Positions 36,937 to 46,279 of a DNA stretch of 64,000 nucleotides are shown here, in pieces. Source of the DNA: Polaromonas sp. (GTDB lineage: Bacteria; Pseudomonadota; Gammaproteobacteria; Burkholderiales; Burkholderiaceae_C). Where the stretch lies: assembly GCF_030680935.1 (NCBI RefSeq), contig NZ_JAUXUP010000004.1, positions 40,440-104,439 of the forward strand, in the 5' to 3' direction. The notes under the pieces are model-generated. The model was given only the letters and a program-made list of their open reading frames with translations, was not told where the DNA came from and did no database searches. How positions within the stretch are numbered: position 1 is the first letter of the stretch; every line of letters starts with the position of its first letter. The position numbers were made by a program, and so were the translations under genes.

Positions 36937-37686
36937 TCAGAACCGTTCGTGGGGCTGCAGATAGCGCCACTGTCCGGCCGGCAAACTGCTCAGGGGCACC
37001 CGGCCAACGCGAATACGTTTCATGGCCAGCACCTGCAGGCCAACACTTTCACACATGAAGGCCAGTTGACCGGGCCGCTCGCCTTTCAGGGCAAAGCGCA
37101 ATCGGGTTTCGTTTTGCCAACTAACTTTGGCCGGTGGCAGCAACACGCCGTTGAAAGTGAAGCCGTGGTCGATGCGATTGAGTCGCTCCAGGCCACCAGG
37201 TACCAGGGCGCCACCGACATCGACGATCACCTCATGCTCCATCACCGAGGCATCTTCGCTGAGCTTGCGTGCCACCCGCCAGTCCTGGGTGAACACCACC
37301 AGACCGCTGGCTGGCGTGGCAAGCGGCGTGGCCAGTGTCAAGGCAGTGAAATGTTTTTTCAGCGGACGGATGCCCGATGGGTCGCCTCGCTCATGGTTGG
37401 TGTAAGTCAGCAATTGCGCAGCCGGGATGCCCGGCTGTTTGGCATCTGAGTCCAGCCCGGCCGCATGACCCGGTGGCTTGTGCAGCAACAGTGTCACCGG
37501 CACCAGTTCGAGCAGACTGGCATCGGGGTCCAGTTCGACTTTTTGGTCCAGCACACGGTGCTGCGGCTCTTCGACAACCACACCATCCACACGCACCCAC
37601 CCGCCTGCGATGTACTGCTCGGCCTGGCTGCGCGAGCAGTTGAGCATGTGCGCCAGGTATTTGGAGAGGCGGACGGGTTCGGTCAT
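36937..37686 (-). CDS. RsuA/RluF-type pseudouridine synthase homologue lacking the catalytic Asp
   Basis: The 249-residue protein has an N-terminal S4 RNA-binding domain (RLSKYLAHMLNCSRSQAEQYI) and the RsuA-family body. The catalytic GRLD motif is replaced by TPLATPASGL, so the essential Asp is Ala. The usual Tyr of the KxY segment is missing (EHEVIV), and the C-terminal RQIRRM reads GQLAFM. Such changes should abolish isomerisation while leaving RNA binding possible. The start is set at ATG 37686 (MTEPVRLSKYL); ATG 37704 would add six residues. Family placement is firm; activity is doubtful. Sequencing error is unlikely because the frame is intact throughout. Confidence 0.78.
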   Translation of the reverse strand: MTEPVRLSKYLAHMLNCSRSQAEQYIAGGWVRVDGVVVEEPQHRVLDQKVELDPDASLLELVPVTLLLHKPPGHAAGLDSDAKQPGIPAAQLLTYTNHERGDPSGIRPLKKHFTALTLATPLATPASGLVVFTQDWRVARKLSEDASVMEHEVIVDVGGALVPGGLERLNRIDHGFTFNGVLLPPAKVSWQNETRLRFALKGERPGQLAFMCESVGLQVLAMKRIRVGRVPLSSLPAGQWRYLQPHERF

Positions 37687-37769
37687 GTGAACCGCGCGAC
37701 CCATTCAAGTGCCGCCGTCGAACCGGCTCCGCCGGGCGACAGGAGGCGTCCCCTGCAAGGGGAGGATGG

Positions 37770-37785
37770 GCTACACGCAGTGAGC
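37770..37785 (+). repeat. Short intergenic repeat GCTACACGCAGTGAGC
   Basis: Second copy of the 16-mer seen at 10486-10501, with one base changed, again just after a GC hairpin (CCCCTGCAAGGGG). Confidence 0.45.
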
Positions 37786-37807
37786 CCAGGCAGGGGTGTA
37801 CACATCT

Positions 37808-38899
37808 CTAGCTGCTGAACAGGAAATTCATCACGTCGCCATCCCTGACGACATACTCCTTGCCTTCGCTGCGCATCTTGCCCGCGTCCTTGGCGCCCTG
37901 TTCGCCCTTGTAGGTGATGTAGTCGTCAAAGGCAATGGTCTGGGCGCGGATGTAGCCCTTTTCAAAATCGGTGTGTATCACCCCGGCTGCCTGCGGGCCG
38001 GTGTCGCCCACATGGATGGTCCAGGCGCGCACTTCCTTCACACCGGCGGTGAAGTAGGTCTGCAGCCCCAGCAGCTTGAAGGCGGCGCGGATCAGGCGGT
38101 TCAGGCCAGGCTCCTGCTGGCCGATCTCGGCCAGAAACATGGTTTTGTCTTCGTCGCTCATGTCGGCCATCTCGGCTTCCATTTTGGCGCAAATGGCCAC
38201 CACCGGCGCATTCTGGCTGGCCGCAAAAGCCCGCAGCTTGTCCAGAAAGGGATTATTGTCAAAGCCGTCTTCCGCCACATTGCCCACAAACATGGCGGGC
38301 TTGGCGGTGATCAGGAAAAACTGCTGCAGCAATGGCAGCTCTTCCTTGCTGAACTCTACCGTTCGAACCGGTTTGGCTTCATTGAGTGCGGCCTGGCATT
38401 TTTCCAGTATAGCCACCAGCTTGATCGATTCCTTGTCACCGGAACGCGCAGTTTTGGTGACGCGGTGCAAGGCCTTTTCAACTGCCGCCAGATCGGCCAG
38501 ACAGAGCTCGGTCTGGATCACCTCAATGTCAGAGATCGGATCAACCTTGCCGGCCACATGGATCACGTTGTCGTCTTCAAAACAGCGCACCACATTGACG
38601 ATGGCATCGGTTTCGCGAATATGCGCCAGAAACTTGTTGCCCAGGCCCTCGCCTGTACTGGCACCTGCCACCAGACCTGCGATATCGACAAACTCGACAA
38701 TCGCGGGCACGATACGCTCAGGGCTGATGATGGCCGCCAGCTCGGCCAGCCGCGCGTCGGGCAATTCCACGATGCCGACGTTGGGCTCTATGGTGCAGAA
38801 CGGGTAGTTCTCCGCCGCGATGCCCGCCTTGGTCAGGGCATTAAAAAGGGTCGATTTACCGACGTTGGGCAAGCCTACAATACCGCACTTCAAGCTCAT
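37808..38899 (-). CDS. ychF: Redox-regulated ATPase YchF (Obg family)
   Basis: The 363-residue P-loop protein begins [20 protein letters not shown], where GLPNVGKST is the G1 loop. The central coiled-coil insert and C-terminal TGS domain match YchF/OLA1, which prefers ATP over GTP and binds ribosomes. The length is typical. Its start codon overlaps the plus-strand ATG at 38898, so the divergent promoter region is very short. Confidence 0.96.
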   Translation of the reverse strand: MSLKCGIVGLPNVGKSTLFNALTKAGIAAENYPFCTIEPNVGIVELPDARLAELAAIISPERIVPAIVEFVDIAGLVAGASTGEGLGNKFLAHIRETDAIVNVVRCFEDDNVIHVAGKVDPISDIEVIQTELCLADLAAVEKALHRVTKTARSGDKESIKLVAILEKCQAALNEAKPVRTVEFSKEELPLLQQFFLITAKPAMFVGNVAEDGFDNNPFLDKLRAFAASQNAPVVAICAKMEAEMADMSDEDKTMFLAEIGQQEPGLNRLIRAAFKLLGLQTYFTAGVKEVRAWTIHVGDTGPQAAGVIHTDFEKGYIRAQTIAFDDYITYKGEQGAKDAGKMRSEGKEYVVRDGDVMNFLFSS

Positions 38900-38930
38900 G
38901 AGAAACCTTCAAAAACAGGCTGAGAAGTGT

Positions 38931-40715
38931 ATGCGATATGCACTAGTGCAGATCGCGGGTCTGGCGCTGGTGATACTGGGGGCACTTGTGGCCGCGCCGA
39001 TCCAGGCCCAGCCGGTGCTTGTATTGCAAGACCCGAATGTGTCACTCGACCTGCAGAACCAGGGTCTGGCATGGATAGACGCCGATGCGGAGGCCAGCAT
39101 CGAGCAGGTGGCTTCCGGCAAATTTCGGCCCTTCATGAGCCCGCCGCGCAGCAACACCATCTACACCCTGGGCAGCCATGCCGCGCTATGGCAGCACTAC
39201 CGCTTTGTGGAGCCACTTGGCTCGCACCACCAGTGGATCATGGAGTTTCCGATTCCGCTGCTCGACAAAGTCACCGTGTACCAGCTGTCAGCAAGCGGGC
39301 GATGGCTGGGGCAGACAGCCGGCGATACCGTCCCCGTCTCCAGCTGGCCAGAGCCGGGGCGGTATGCGCAATTTTCGCTGGATTTGCAACCCGGCACGGT
39401 GCGGGACGTTTATGTCCGCATCCAGCACCAGACGCAGATCAACATCCCTGTCAATGTCATCTCCAGCGTGACCAGAAGCCAGCGCCTGCAGGTCGATTAC
39501 ATGTTGATCGGCGTGGTCTTTGGTGCCCTGCTGCTGTTGGTGGTTGCGAGTGCGGCGCAGAGTTGGGTGTACCGCGACCGGTTGTATGGCTGGTACGCAG
39601 GTTATGCGGCCATCATGATGGGCGTCATCGCCACCACCAGCGGCATGGCCGGCCATCTGCTGTGGGGCGACTCGGCAGCCTGGAACAACGCTGCACAGGG
39701 TTGCCTGGGGCTGACAGGCGGCAGCGTTGCGCTGCTGATGGTCAGGGCGCTTTGCAGCTCGACTGCGCATCACGCGCGGCTTCATCGGGTCACCTACTGG
39801 GCCGCCCTGGCCGGCCCGGGCCTGGCACTGCTATTTGTGGTCATAGACCGGGTCTGGGGTGTTCGCCTCATAGGTGTTTACCTGACGCTGTGCGTTGTAC
39901 TGGGTCTGGTAACGGCGTTTCTGGCGTCGCGGCGCGGGGATGTGGTGGGCCTGTGGGTACTGGGCGCCTTCACACCCCTGTCCGTGGCCACGCTGATGGC
40001 GGTGGCGCGTATTTTTGGCTGGGTGCCCAGCTCCTGGCTGATCGAGCACTCGCTGATGATCGCGCTCGCGGTAGAGGCACCCTTGCTGCTGGTGGCATTG
40101 AACATCCGCTCACGTGAGCGTCACGTCATTGAAACCCGCGAGCAGGCCATGTCCAGCCAGGATGCGCTGACCGGTTTGCTGACCCCGCACCTCTTCAGTG
40201 ACCGGCTGTCACAGGTGGTGTCGCGCGCCATGCGCCACAAGGAACCGGCTGCCGTGGTGTATATCGAGCTGGTCAACTACAACTACATCGAGCGCACCCA
40301 CGGTATCGCCGTGGCCGAGCAAAGCCTGTTGCGCAGCGTGATCAAGCTGCGCCGCATCCTGCGCGATGCGGATACCGCAGGCCGGGTCGATGAAGCGCGT
40401 TTTGGCCTGATTCTGGAAGGTATCTCGTCGCGCGAACCCGTGACCGAGCTGGCAGCGCGCCTGATCGCAGCGGGGCTCATGCCGCTGAAAGGACTCAAGC
40501 CAGAAGTAGTCCTGCAGTTTCACATCGCCGCAGTACTGCTGAGTGAAAAAATGATGGAAGGGCCGGAACTCTCACAAGCCCTGTCGGGCTTGCTGGACAG
40601 CATGGGCGCACGCACCCGCAGGCCCATCCGTTTTCTGGCGGCCGAGTTGACCCGGCCCACGCCACTGGAGGCGGACTCTGTGGATGAAAGTTACCCCATC
40701 CGCGAACAGCCATGA
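38931..40715 (+). CDS. 7TMR-DISM sensor protein with degenerate GGDEF domain
   Basis: The 594-residue protein has a signal peptide (cleavage near residue 26), a periplasmic beta-rich domain of about 150 residues, then seven hydrophobic segments (about 185-390). It ends in a GGDEF-fold domain (about 420-575). The fold is announced by SSQDALTGLLTPHLF, but the active-site loop reads GRVDEARFGLIL instead of RxGGDEFxxLL. It therefore should not make cyclic di-GMP and may bind nucleotide or act by protein contact. ATG 38931 has GAGAAG just upstream; 38898 is an alternative. The ligand is unknown. Confidence 0.8.
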   Translation: MRYALVQIAGLALVILGALVAAPIQAQPVLVLQDPNVSLDLQNQGLAWIDADAEASIEQVASGKFRPFMSPPRSNTIYTLGSHAALWQHYRFVEPLGSHHQWIMEFPIPLLDKVTVYQLSASGRWLGQTAGDTVPVSSWPEPGRYAQFSLDLQPGTVRDVYVRIQHQTQINIPVNVISSVTRSQRLQVDYMLIGVVFGALLLLVVASAAQSWVYRDRLYGWYAGYAAIMMGVIATTSGMAGHLLWGDSAAWNNAAQGCLGLTGGSVALLMVRALCSSTAHHARLHRVTYWAALAGPGLALLFVVIDRVWGVRLIGVYLTLCVVLGLVTAFLASRRGDVVGLWVLGAFTPLSVATLMAVARIFGWVPSSWLIEHSLMIALAVEAPLLLVALNIRSRERHVIETREQAMSSQDALTGLLTPHLFSDRLSQVVSRAMRHKEPAAVVYIELVNYNYIERTHGIAVAEQSLLRSVIKLRRILRDADTAGRVDEARFGLILEGISSREPVTELAARLIAAGLMPLKGLKPEVVLQFHIAAVLLSEKMMEGPELSQALSGLLDSMGARTRRPIRFLAAELTRPTPLEADSVDESYPIREQP

Positions 40716-40738
40716 CCGGACCCTCAGGCCCGTTCAAA

Positions 40739-41683
40739 CTATGTCGTCAAGGGTGAGCGGCCCTGTTCAAAGCAGTAATCAGCAGAGACCTTCTGCCCCA
40801 CCTTGAGCAGGCAGTCAGCGCCTTGCAGCACGATCAGATTCATGCCGAAGCTCACCGCCCCGTTCAGACGAGGGTCCTGCCGATACGTCTGCAGCATGTC
40901 ACCCACGTCGGGACTGGACTGCGCCGTGGCCGGGTCTATATCGGGTATGGGACAACGCGCGCACGGCTTGACCGGCTTCAACTGCACCGGCCCCTGGCTG
41001 GTTTCGATGTGCATCACACCGACCCGGTCTTCATCATGCGGCGCCAGTTCCAGGCCACCACCATCATCGCCGCCGGCTCTGCCCAGCACAATGTTCGGGC
41101 GAAAACGCGCCATGCCAACGGCCGCACCGCCTGCCGCCACCAGCTTTTCATTCAGTCCCGCCAGCGACGCTTCGCTGACCACCAGCACCGGGTAGCCATC
41201 GCTGAACTGGTTCAGCGCCTCCACACCACCGGTCCAGCGCAAACTCGACAGGCGTTTTTCCTCCGGGTCAAAACGCACCAGCCGGGCCGGGACGCCCAAA
41301 AAGTCGGTGAACCACTGGGCGGCGATGGGGCCCATGTCGTAGGCCTTGACCTCATCGTCCCAGATCGTGACCCGCACCGGCTGCTCCACCTGGTCCAGTG
41401 CAATGTGCAGCGCCAGCATGCCGGGTGCGCGCAGCACCATGTCGTGGTATTTGAGTTGCGGCTGGATCAGGGCCATGCGGGGTAGCTCGCGCTGAGACAG
41501 AAAAACGCCCTCCGCATCCACCACCATCCAGGCGCGATCAAACTCCAGCCCGGTATCCAGCAATATCGCTTCCGGCAGCTGTACGCCGCCGCAAGACTTC
41601 ACCGGATACACCCACAGGCTGGTGATGCTTGCCGTCAGGTCTGGCCCCGGGGGGGCGGGGGCTTTGCTCAATGATTCAATCAC
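40739..41683 (-). CDS. MOSC domain protein with MOSC N-terminal beta-barrel
   Basis: The 314-residue protein has the MOSC_N domain (SLWVYPVKSCGG near residue 20) and a C-terminal MOSC domain with the sulfur-carrying cysteine candidate in VKPCARCPIPDIDP. Such proteins relate to molybdenum cofactor sulfuration and to YcbX-type detoxification of N-hydroxylated compounds. I chose GTG 41683 because GGAAGGA lies 8 nt upstream; the ATG at 41773 would overlap the divergent ubiH start and add 30 residues without family similarity. Confidence 0.82.
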   Translation of the reverse strand: MIESLSKAPAPPGPDLTASITSLWVYPVKSCGGVQLPEAILLDTGLEFDRAWMVVDAEGVFLSQRELPRMALIQPQLKYHDMVLRAPGMLALHIALDQVEQPVRVTIWDDEVKAYDMGPIAAQWFTDFLGVPARLVRFDPEEKRLSSLRWTGGVEALNQFSDGYPVLVVSEASLAGLNEKLVAAGGAAVGMARFRPNIVLGRAGGDDGGGLELAPHDEDRVGVMHIETSQGPVQLKPVKPCARCPIPDIDPATAQSSPDVGDMLQTYRQDPRLNGAVSFGMNLIVLQGADCLLKVGQKVSADYCFEQGRSPLTT

Positions 41684-41771
41684 GTCACCAATCCTTCCAG
41701 TAATCAGTTCAAGTTGTCGGTCAAGTTGTGCCAGGTCAGGGAAGATTTTGCACTGCCTTCTAAAATGAAGC

Positions 41772-42926
41772 ATGTCCAAGCCCTTTGATGTGTGTATTCG
41801 CGGCAGCGGTGTAGTGGGCCGCACCCTGGCCCTGTTGCTGGCGCGTGAGCGCTTGCAGGTGGCGCTGGTCTCGCCAGAGACGGCCACCGGCACGCCCGCG
41901 CTGCCCCGGCCACAGGATGTGCGGGCCTACGCGCTGAACAGCTCCTCCCGGCAGTTGCTCGAGTCGCTGCGCGCTTGGCCGGAAGCCCCTTTCGTTACCC
42001 CCGTGCAGCAGATGCAGGTGTGGGGAGACGCAGGCGGCAGACTGGACTTCATCGCTGAAACACCGCAGCCGGCCAGTGACCCCGCTGGCGCTGGTGCGGC
42101 GCTCACCTGGATTGTTGATGTACCGGCACTGGAGCAACAACTGGCGCAGGCGCTGCAATTCCAGCCCCAGGTAGAAACCGTGGCAGCGCCGGTTACCGCT
42201 GCGCTACAGGTGGTCTGCGAGGGCCAGAAAAGCAGCAGTCGCAGTGAGTTTGGCGCGTCCTGGGTGGTCAAGCCCTACGCCCAGAAGGCCATCGCCGCGC
42301 GCCTGGAAAGTGACCACAAACACGGCGGCGTGGCGCGCCAATGGTTTGGCGCGCACGGCGAGGTGCTGGCTCTTTTGCCAACGGGCGGTTTTGACGGGAA
42401 CTCTCTGGCGCTGGTCTGGTCAGTCTCTATGGACCATGCTGATGCGCTGCTGAAGTTGTCGCCTGAAGACTTCTCTGCGGCGCTGCAAGCGGCCTGTGGG
42501 GCCGAAGCCGGTCGCCTGGCCCTGGCCAGCACGCTGTCGGCCTGGCCGTTGAGCCTGTCACGCGCCGAGCGCTGGGTTGGCCCTGGTTGGGCCCTGGCCG
42601 GCGATGCGGCGCACGCGGTGCATCCGCTGGCGGGCCAGGGCCTCAATCTGGGGCTGGCCGATGCCGCCGGCCTGGCGAAGGTGCTGCGTGAGCGCGAATA
42701 TTGGCGCGGCCTGGGCGAGGAAAAACTGTTGCGCCGTTACGAACGAGCGCGTCAGGCCGACGTAGCGGCCATGGGCGCAGTGACAGATGGCCTGCAAGGT
42801 CTGTTTGCGCAAGGCGACGCGCGCTGGCAGGCGCTGCGGAACTGGGGCATGAAGGGTTTTGAGCGCAGCGGCCCGCTCAAGCAGTGGGTGATGCGGCAGG
42901 CGATGGGCGACAAGGCAAGGCTGTAA
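41772..42926 (+). CDS. UbiH/UbiF-family FAD-dependent hydroxylase
   Basis: The 384-residue flavoprotein has the N-terminal FAD motif GSGVVG (residues 11-16) and the second motif GWALAGDAAHAVHPLAGQGLN near 275. Homologues hydroxylate the ubiquinone ring in the cytosol on a membrane-bound precursor. Which ring position it uses cannot be read from sequence, so no symbol is given. The first Gly motif is preceded by Arg instead of a hydrophobic residue, a mild oddity. It lies 38 nt ahead of dsbC. Confidence 0.85.
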   Translation: MSKPFDVCIRGSGVVGRTLALLLARERLQVALVSPETATGTPALPRPQDVRAYALNSSSRQLLESLRAWPEAPFVTPVQQMQVWGDAGGRLDFIAETPQPASDPAGAGAALTWIVDVPALEQQLAQALQFQPQVETVAAPVTAALQVVCEGQKSSSRSEFGASWVVKPYAQKAIAARLESDHKHGGVARQWFGAHGEVLALLPTGGFDGNSLALVWSVSMDHADALLKLSPEDFSAALQAACGAEAGRLALASTLSAWPLSLSRAERWVGPGWALAGDAAHAVHPLAGQGLNLGLADAAGLAKVLREREYWRGLGEEKLLRRYERARQADVAAMGAVTDGLQGLFAQGDARWQALRNWGMKGFERSGPLKQWVMRQAMGDKARL

Positions 42927-42964
42927 TACACAGCACAGATTCGATTGACATGACTGGAAATACA

Positions 42965-43681
42965 ATGAAATTGCTCCGAACCATATTCCTGGGTGCCCTG
43001 CTGGGCATCAGCCTGGGTGCCCATGCGCAGGAAGCGGCCATACGCAAAACGCTCATCGAGCGTTTGCCCAACCTGCCCAAAATCGACGAGATCAGCAAGA
43101 CGGCCATGCCCGGCCTCTATGAAATCCGCGTCAATGGCAGCGAGATTTTCTACACCGATGCCGAGGGAAATTTTCTGATCCAGGGCAACCTCATCGACAC
43201 CAAACTCAAGCGCAACCTGACCGAAGAACGGGTGGACAAGCTCAATGCCCTGCCCTTTGACGCATTGCCCCTGAAAGACGCCTTCACGATTGTGCGGGGC
43301 AACGGCAAGCGCAAGATGGCCGTGTTTGAGGACCCCAATTGCGGCTATTGCAAACGGTTTGAGCGCGACATGCAAAAGGTCAATGACGTGACGGTCTATC
43401 TGTTTTTGTACCCGATCCTGAGCCCTGATTCTGTCGAAAAATCAAAAAACCTCTGGTGCGCCAAAGACCAGGCCAAGACCTGGCAAGACGTGATGGTGCG
43501 TAACCAGCCCGTGCCCAGCGCCAGCTGCGACGCCAGCGCGGTAACACGCAACGTCGAGTTCGGAAAAAAATACCGCATCACCGGTACACCCACCCTGATT
43601 TTTGCCGACGGCTCGCGTGTGCCGGGCGCGGCAAGCGCCCAGCAGGTGGAGAAATCACTGAGCGAAGCCAAGGCACCTTGA
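42965..43681 (+). CDS. dsbC: Periplasmic thiol:disulfide interchange protein DsbC
   Basis: The 238-residue protein has a signal peptide ending AHA near residue 21. An N-terminal dimerisation domain (with GSEIFYTDAEGNFLIQGNL) follows, then a thioredoxin domain with active-site CGYC at 126-129 and cis-Pro in TGTPT. It isomerises wrong disulfides in the periplasm and is kept reduced by DsbD. ATG 42965 begins the signal peptide; ATG 42950 is possible. Confidence 0.93.
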   Translation: MKLLRTIFLGALLGISLGAHAQEAAIRKTLIERLPNLPKIDEISKTAMPGLYEIRVNGSEIFYTDAEGNFLIQGNLIDTKLKRNLTEERVDKLNALPFDALPLKDAFTIVRGNGKRKMAVFEDPNCGYCKRFERDMQKVNDVTVYLFLYPILSPDSVEKSKNLWCAKDQAKTWQDVMVRNQPVPSASCDASAVTRNVEFGKKYRITGTPTLIFADGSRVPGAASAQQVEKSLSEAKAP

Positions 43682-43712
43682 GGCACATCCGCACCCACCT
43701 TGACGACGAAAT

Positions 43713-43763
43713 CGGCATCCAGCCCTTATGGGGCCTGCGCACCCAGCTGCTATTTTCATAGCA
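43713..43763 (-). repeat. Dispersed palindromic repeat, copy E (reverse orientation)
   Basis: CGGCATCCAGCCCTT, GCGCACCCAGCTGCTAT, TTTC, ATAGCA between dsbC and the M61 peptidase gene. It closely matches copy I. Confidence 0.6.
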
Positions 43764-43830
43764 AATAATCAGCACCCCTGCGCTCCGGGGCACTGCGGGC
43801 CAGCGCGCTTGGGGTATTCTTTCAAGCCAT

Positions 43831-45657
43831 ATGCCGACCAAAAAAACCGCCGCTGCCGCAACACCCCCCGCCATCCACTACCGCGTCGAAATTGCCAACC
43901 TGCACGCACACCTGTTTCGCGTCACGCTGACAATCGCCCGGCCGCAGCCCTTGCAGCGCGTCAGCCTGCCGGTCTGGATTCCCGGCAGTTACCTGGTGCG
44001 TGAATTCTCGAAAAATCTGCAAGGGCTGCGCGTGCATCAGACGGCCAGAGCCCTGCCCGCTGACCAACTCACGCAAGTGGATAAATGCACCTGGGACATC
44101 CGCTGCAAGGCCGACCAGCCTGTGCGCCTGAGCTACGAGGTCTACGCCAACGACAACTCAGTCCGCACCGCCTGGCTGGATGCCCATCGCGGCTTTTTTA
44201 ACGGCAGCTCGCTGTGCATGCAGGTCCACGGCCAGGAAAAAATGCCGCACGCACTGGAGTTGGTGGCCGCACCGGCCATCGCTGGCTGGTCGGCAGCGAC
44301 TGCACTGCCGGCGAACCAGGTCGGGGCCAACGGCTTTGGTACCTACCTGGCCGCCGATTACGACGAGCTGATGGATTGCCCGGTGGAAATGGGGACCTTC
44401 TGGAGCGGCACCTTCAGTGCCTGCGGCGTGCCGCACCGCTTTGTGGTCGCGGGCGCTACCGCTGGCTTCGACGGCGCGCGACTTCTGGCCGACACGAAGA
44501 AGATTTGCGAGGCGCAAATCCGCTTCTGGCATGGTGGCAAAAAACCGCCCCACAAAAGCTACCTGTTCATGCTCAATGCAGTGGACGATGGTTACGGCGG
44601 GCTGGAGCATCGCAGCAGCACCGCCCTGATCTGCACCCGCAAAGACCTGCCGCGCCTGGGACAAAGCAAGATGCCCGAGGGTTACACCACGCTGTGCGGG
44701 CTGATCAGCCACGAATACTTCCACACCTGGAATGTCAAGCGCCTGCGCCCGGCAGAATTTGCAAGCTACCACTACGGCAGTGAAAATTACACTCAGTTGC
44801 TGTGGTTCTTCGAAGGATTCACCAGCTATTACGATGACTTGCTGCTGCGCCGCGCCGGTCTGATCGATGACGCCGCTTACCTGCGCTTGCTGAATAAAAC
44901 CGTCAACCAGGTCCTTCAGACGCCGGGGAGGCTGGTCCAGTCCGTCGCCCAGGCCAGCTTCGACGCCTGGGTCAAGTATTACCGCCAGGACGAAAATACA
45001 CCCAACGCCACCGTCAGCTACTACACCAAGGGCGCCCTGGTTGCCCTGTGTTTCGACCTGAGCTTGCGTACTGAAAGCAGGGGCAGCAGGCAGGCAACGC
45101 TGGACGACGTCATGCGCGCCCTGTGGCTGCGCTGCAAGGGCGGGCCTATGAGCGAGTCCGACTTTGCCGCCGCAATCGAGGAAGTCTGTGGGCGCTCCTA
45201 TGCGGTGGAGATTGCCCGCTGGGTACACGGGACCGGCGAGTTGCCACTTGAAGAACTGTTGCGGATCCATGGCATCGCGGTGCTGCAAGAGCCTGCGCAG
45301 TTGGCTCAGGCGCTGGGCATACGCGTACAGGAAACCGCAGGGGTGCAGATCAAGACCGTTCTGCGCGGGGGCCTGGCCGAACGCGCTGGCTTTGCCGCCG
45401 GCGATGAATGGCTGGGCGTCGAACCCCGCGGGGGCAAAGGTAGCAAGGCGGACGGCGCCAACAGCCAGGGCTGGCGTCTGGGAAAGCTGGACGACCTGCT
45501 GCTTTACGCCGGACCCAGCAAAAAAATCACGGCCCTGGTGTCCAGGGACAAACGCCTGCTGCGCCTGGATTTGGCCATGCCGCAGGCCGCAAGCACCTGG
45601 CGCCTCGTGCTCAAGGACATGCCACTGGCGCAAAAGTGGCTGGTCTCAACGCACTGA
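43831..45657 (+). CDS. M61 family peptidase with PDZ domain
   Basis: The 608-residue protein has an N-terminal beta domain, then the zinc motif HEYFH (294-298) with the downstream Glu in WFFEGFTSYY as third ligand. A PDZ domain follows near 490-580 (ETAGVQIKTVLRGGLAERAGFAAGD). Members are called glycyl aminopeptidases. There is no clear signal peptide, so the site of action is probably cytosolic. The gene is flanked by repeat copy E and converges on a hypothetical gene. Confidence 0.9.
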   Translation: MPTKKTAAAATPPAIHYRVEIANLHAHLFRVTLTIARPQPLQRVSLPVWIPGSYLVREFSKNLQGLRVHQTARALPADQLTQVDKCTWDIRCKADQPVRLSYEVYANDNSVRTAWLDAHRGFFNGSSLCMQVHGQEKMPHALELVAAPAIAGWSAATALPANQVGANGFGTYLAADYDELMDCPVEMGTFWSGTFSACGVPHRFVVAGATAGFDGARLLADTKKICEAQIRFWHGGKKPPHKSYLFMLNAVDDGYGGLEHRSSTALICTRKDLPRLGQSKMPEGYTTLCGLISHEYFHTWNVKRLRPAEFASYHYGSENYTQLLWFFEGFTSYYDDLLLRRAGLIDDAAYLRLLNKTVNQVLQTPGRLVQSVAQASFDAWVKYYRQDENTPNATVSYYTKGALVALCFDLSLRTESRGSRQATLDDVMRALWLRCKGGPMSESDFAAAIEEVCGRSYAVEIARWVHGTGELPLEELLRIHGIAVLQEPAQLAQALGIRVQETAGVQIKTVLRGGLAERAGFAAGDEWLGVEPRGGKGSKADGANSQGWRLGKLDDLLLYAGPSKKITALVSRDKRLLRLDLAMPQAASTWRLVLKDMPLAQKWLVSTH

Positions 45658-45669
45658 GAAAGTACTCGG

Positions 45670-46170
45670 CTACTCGGGCATCTGCGCTTCTATCTGGGCG
45701 ACAAACCGGTCGGCCTCGACAGAGCCTTTTATTTCGCGCACCATCTCACGCGCACGTTTGATCACGCTCACAAAATCGGCAAGGTCGCGCGTTGCCTCGA
45801 TCTTGATACACACCGGCTCGGCCAGTGGTCCAATCATGTGCTCCAGCAGATGGGACGAAAAAAGCCGCGCCTGCGCCAGGTTGAGCGCACGCGCCGGACC
45901 GGGAGCCGCCTGCGAAACCGCGGGCTCCAGCGGCGCAGGCATGGTTTTTTCCTCTGTCACCGCCGGCTCCATCAGACCTTCACTTTCGAGCTCTGCCAAA
46001 CGCTCCGGATCACCCAGGGAAGTGGCGATCACTGTCAGTTCCGCATAACTTCGCTTGCCGTCCACCATGATCAACAGCGAACGCAGCCTGGGTGCAAGAC
46101 CCGACTGCCGGTTTGAAATCGCCTCCGCGCCTTTTGCGGTCTTGCGGTAAATTGCCTGCTTGTCAACCAT
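45670..46170 (-). CDS. Hypothetical protein with possible N-terminal winged helix
   Basis: I do not recognise this 166-residue protein. The first 60 residues (KGAEAISNRQSGLAPRLRSL and following) look like a small helix-turn-helix or winged-helix unit. A Pro/Ala-rich linker with PAPLEPAVSQAAPGPA follows, then a helical C-terminal domain of about 75 residues. There is no signal peptide or membrane segment. It is convergent with the M61 gene and has no operon partner. Codon use is like its neighbours, so I take it as a real gene. Confidence 0.7.
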   Translation of the reverse strand: MVDKQAIYRKTAKGAEAISNRQSGLAPRLRSLLIMVDGKRSYAELTVIATSLGDPERLAELESEGLMEPAVTEEKTMPAPLEPAVSQAAPGPARALNLAQARLFSSHLLEHMIGPLAEPVCIKIEATRDLADFVSVIKRAREMVREIKGSVEADRFVAQIEAQMPE

Positions 46171-46279
46171 GGGTAGTCTCCAGCGCTTGTTGTCATTTCA
46201 GTGTAAGACCGAAACGAGACCGCGTCGAGAGGGTTCGTATCCGGGAAAATCTGGATGCGGTCACTCGCACCCCGTAACT

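Noticed and set aside
37686..37704. Longer start for the pseudouridine-synthase-like gene
   Set aside because: The six extra residues have no conserved match, and ATG 37686 directly precedes the S4 domain.
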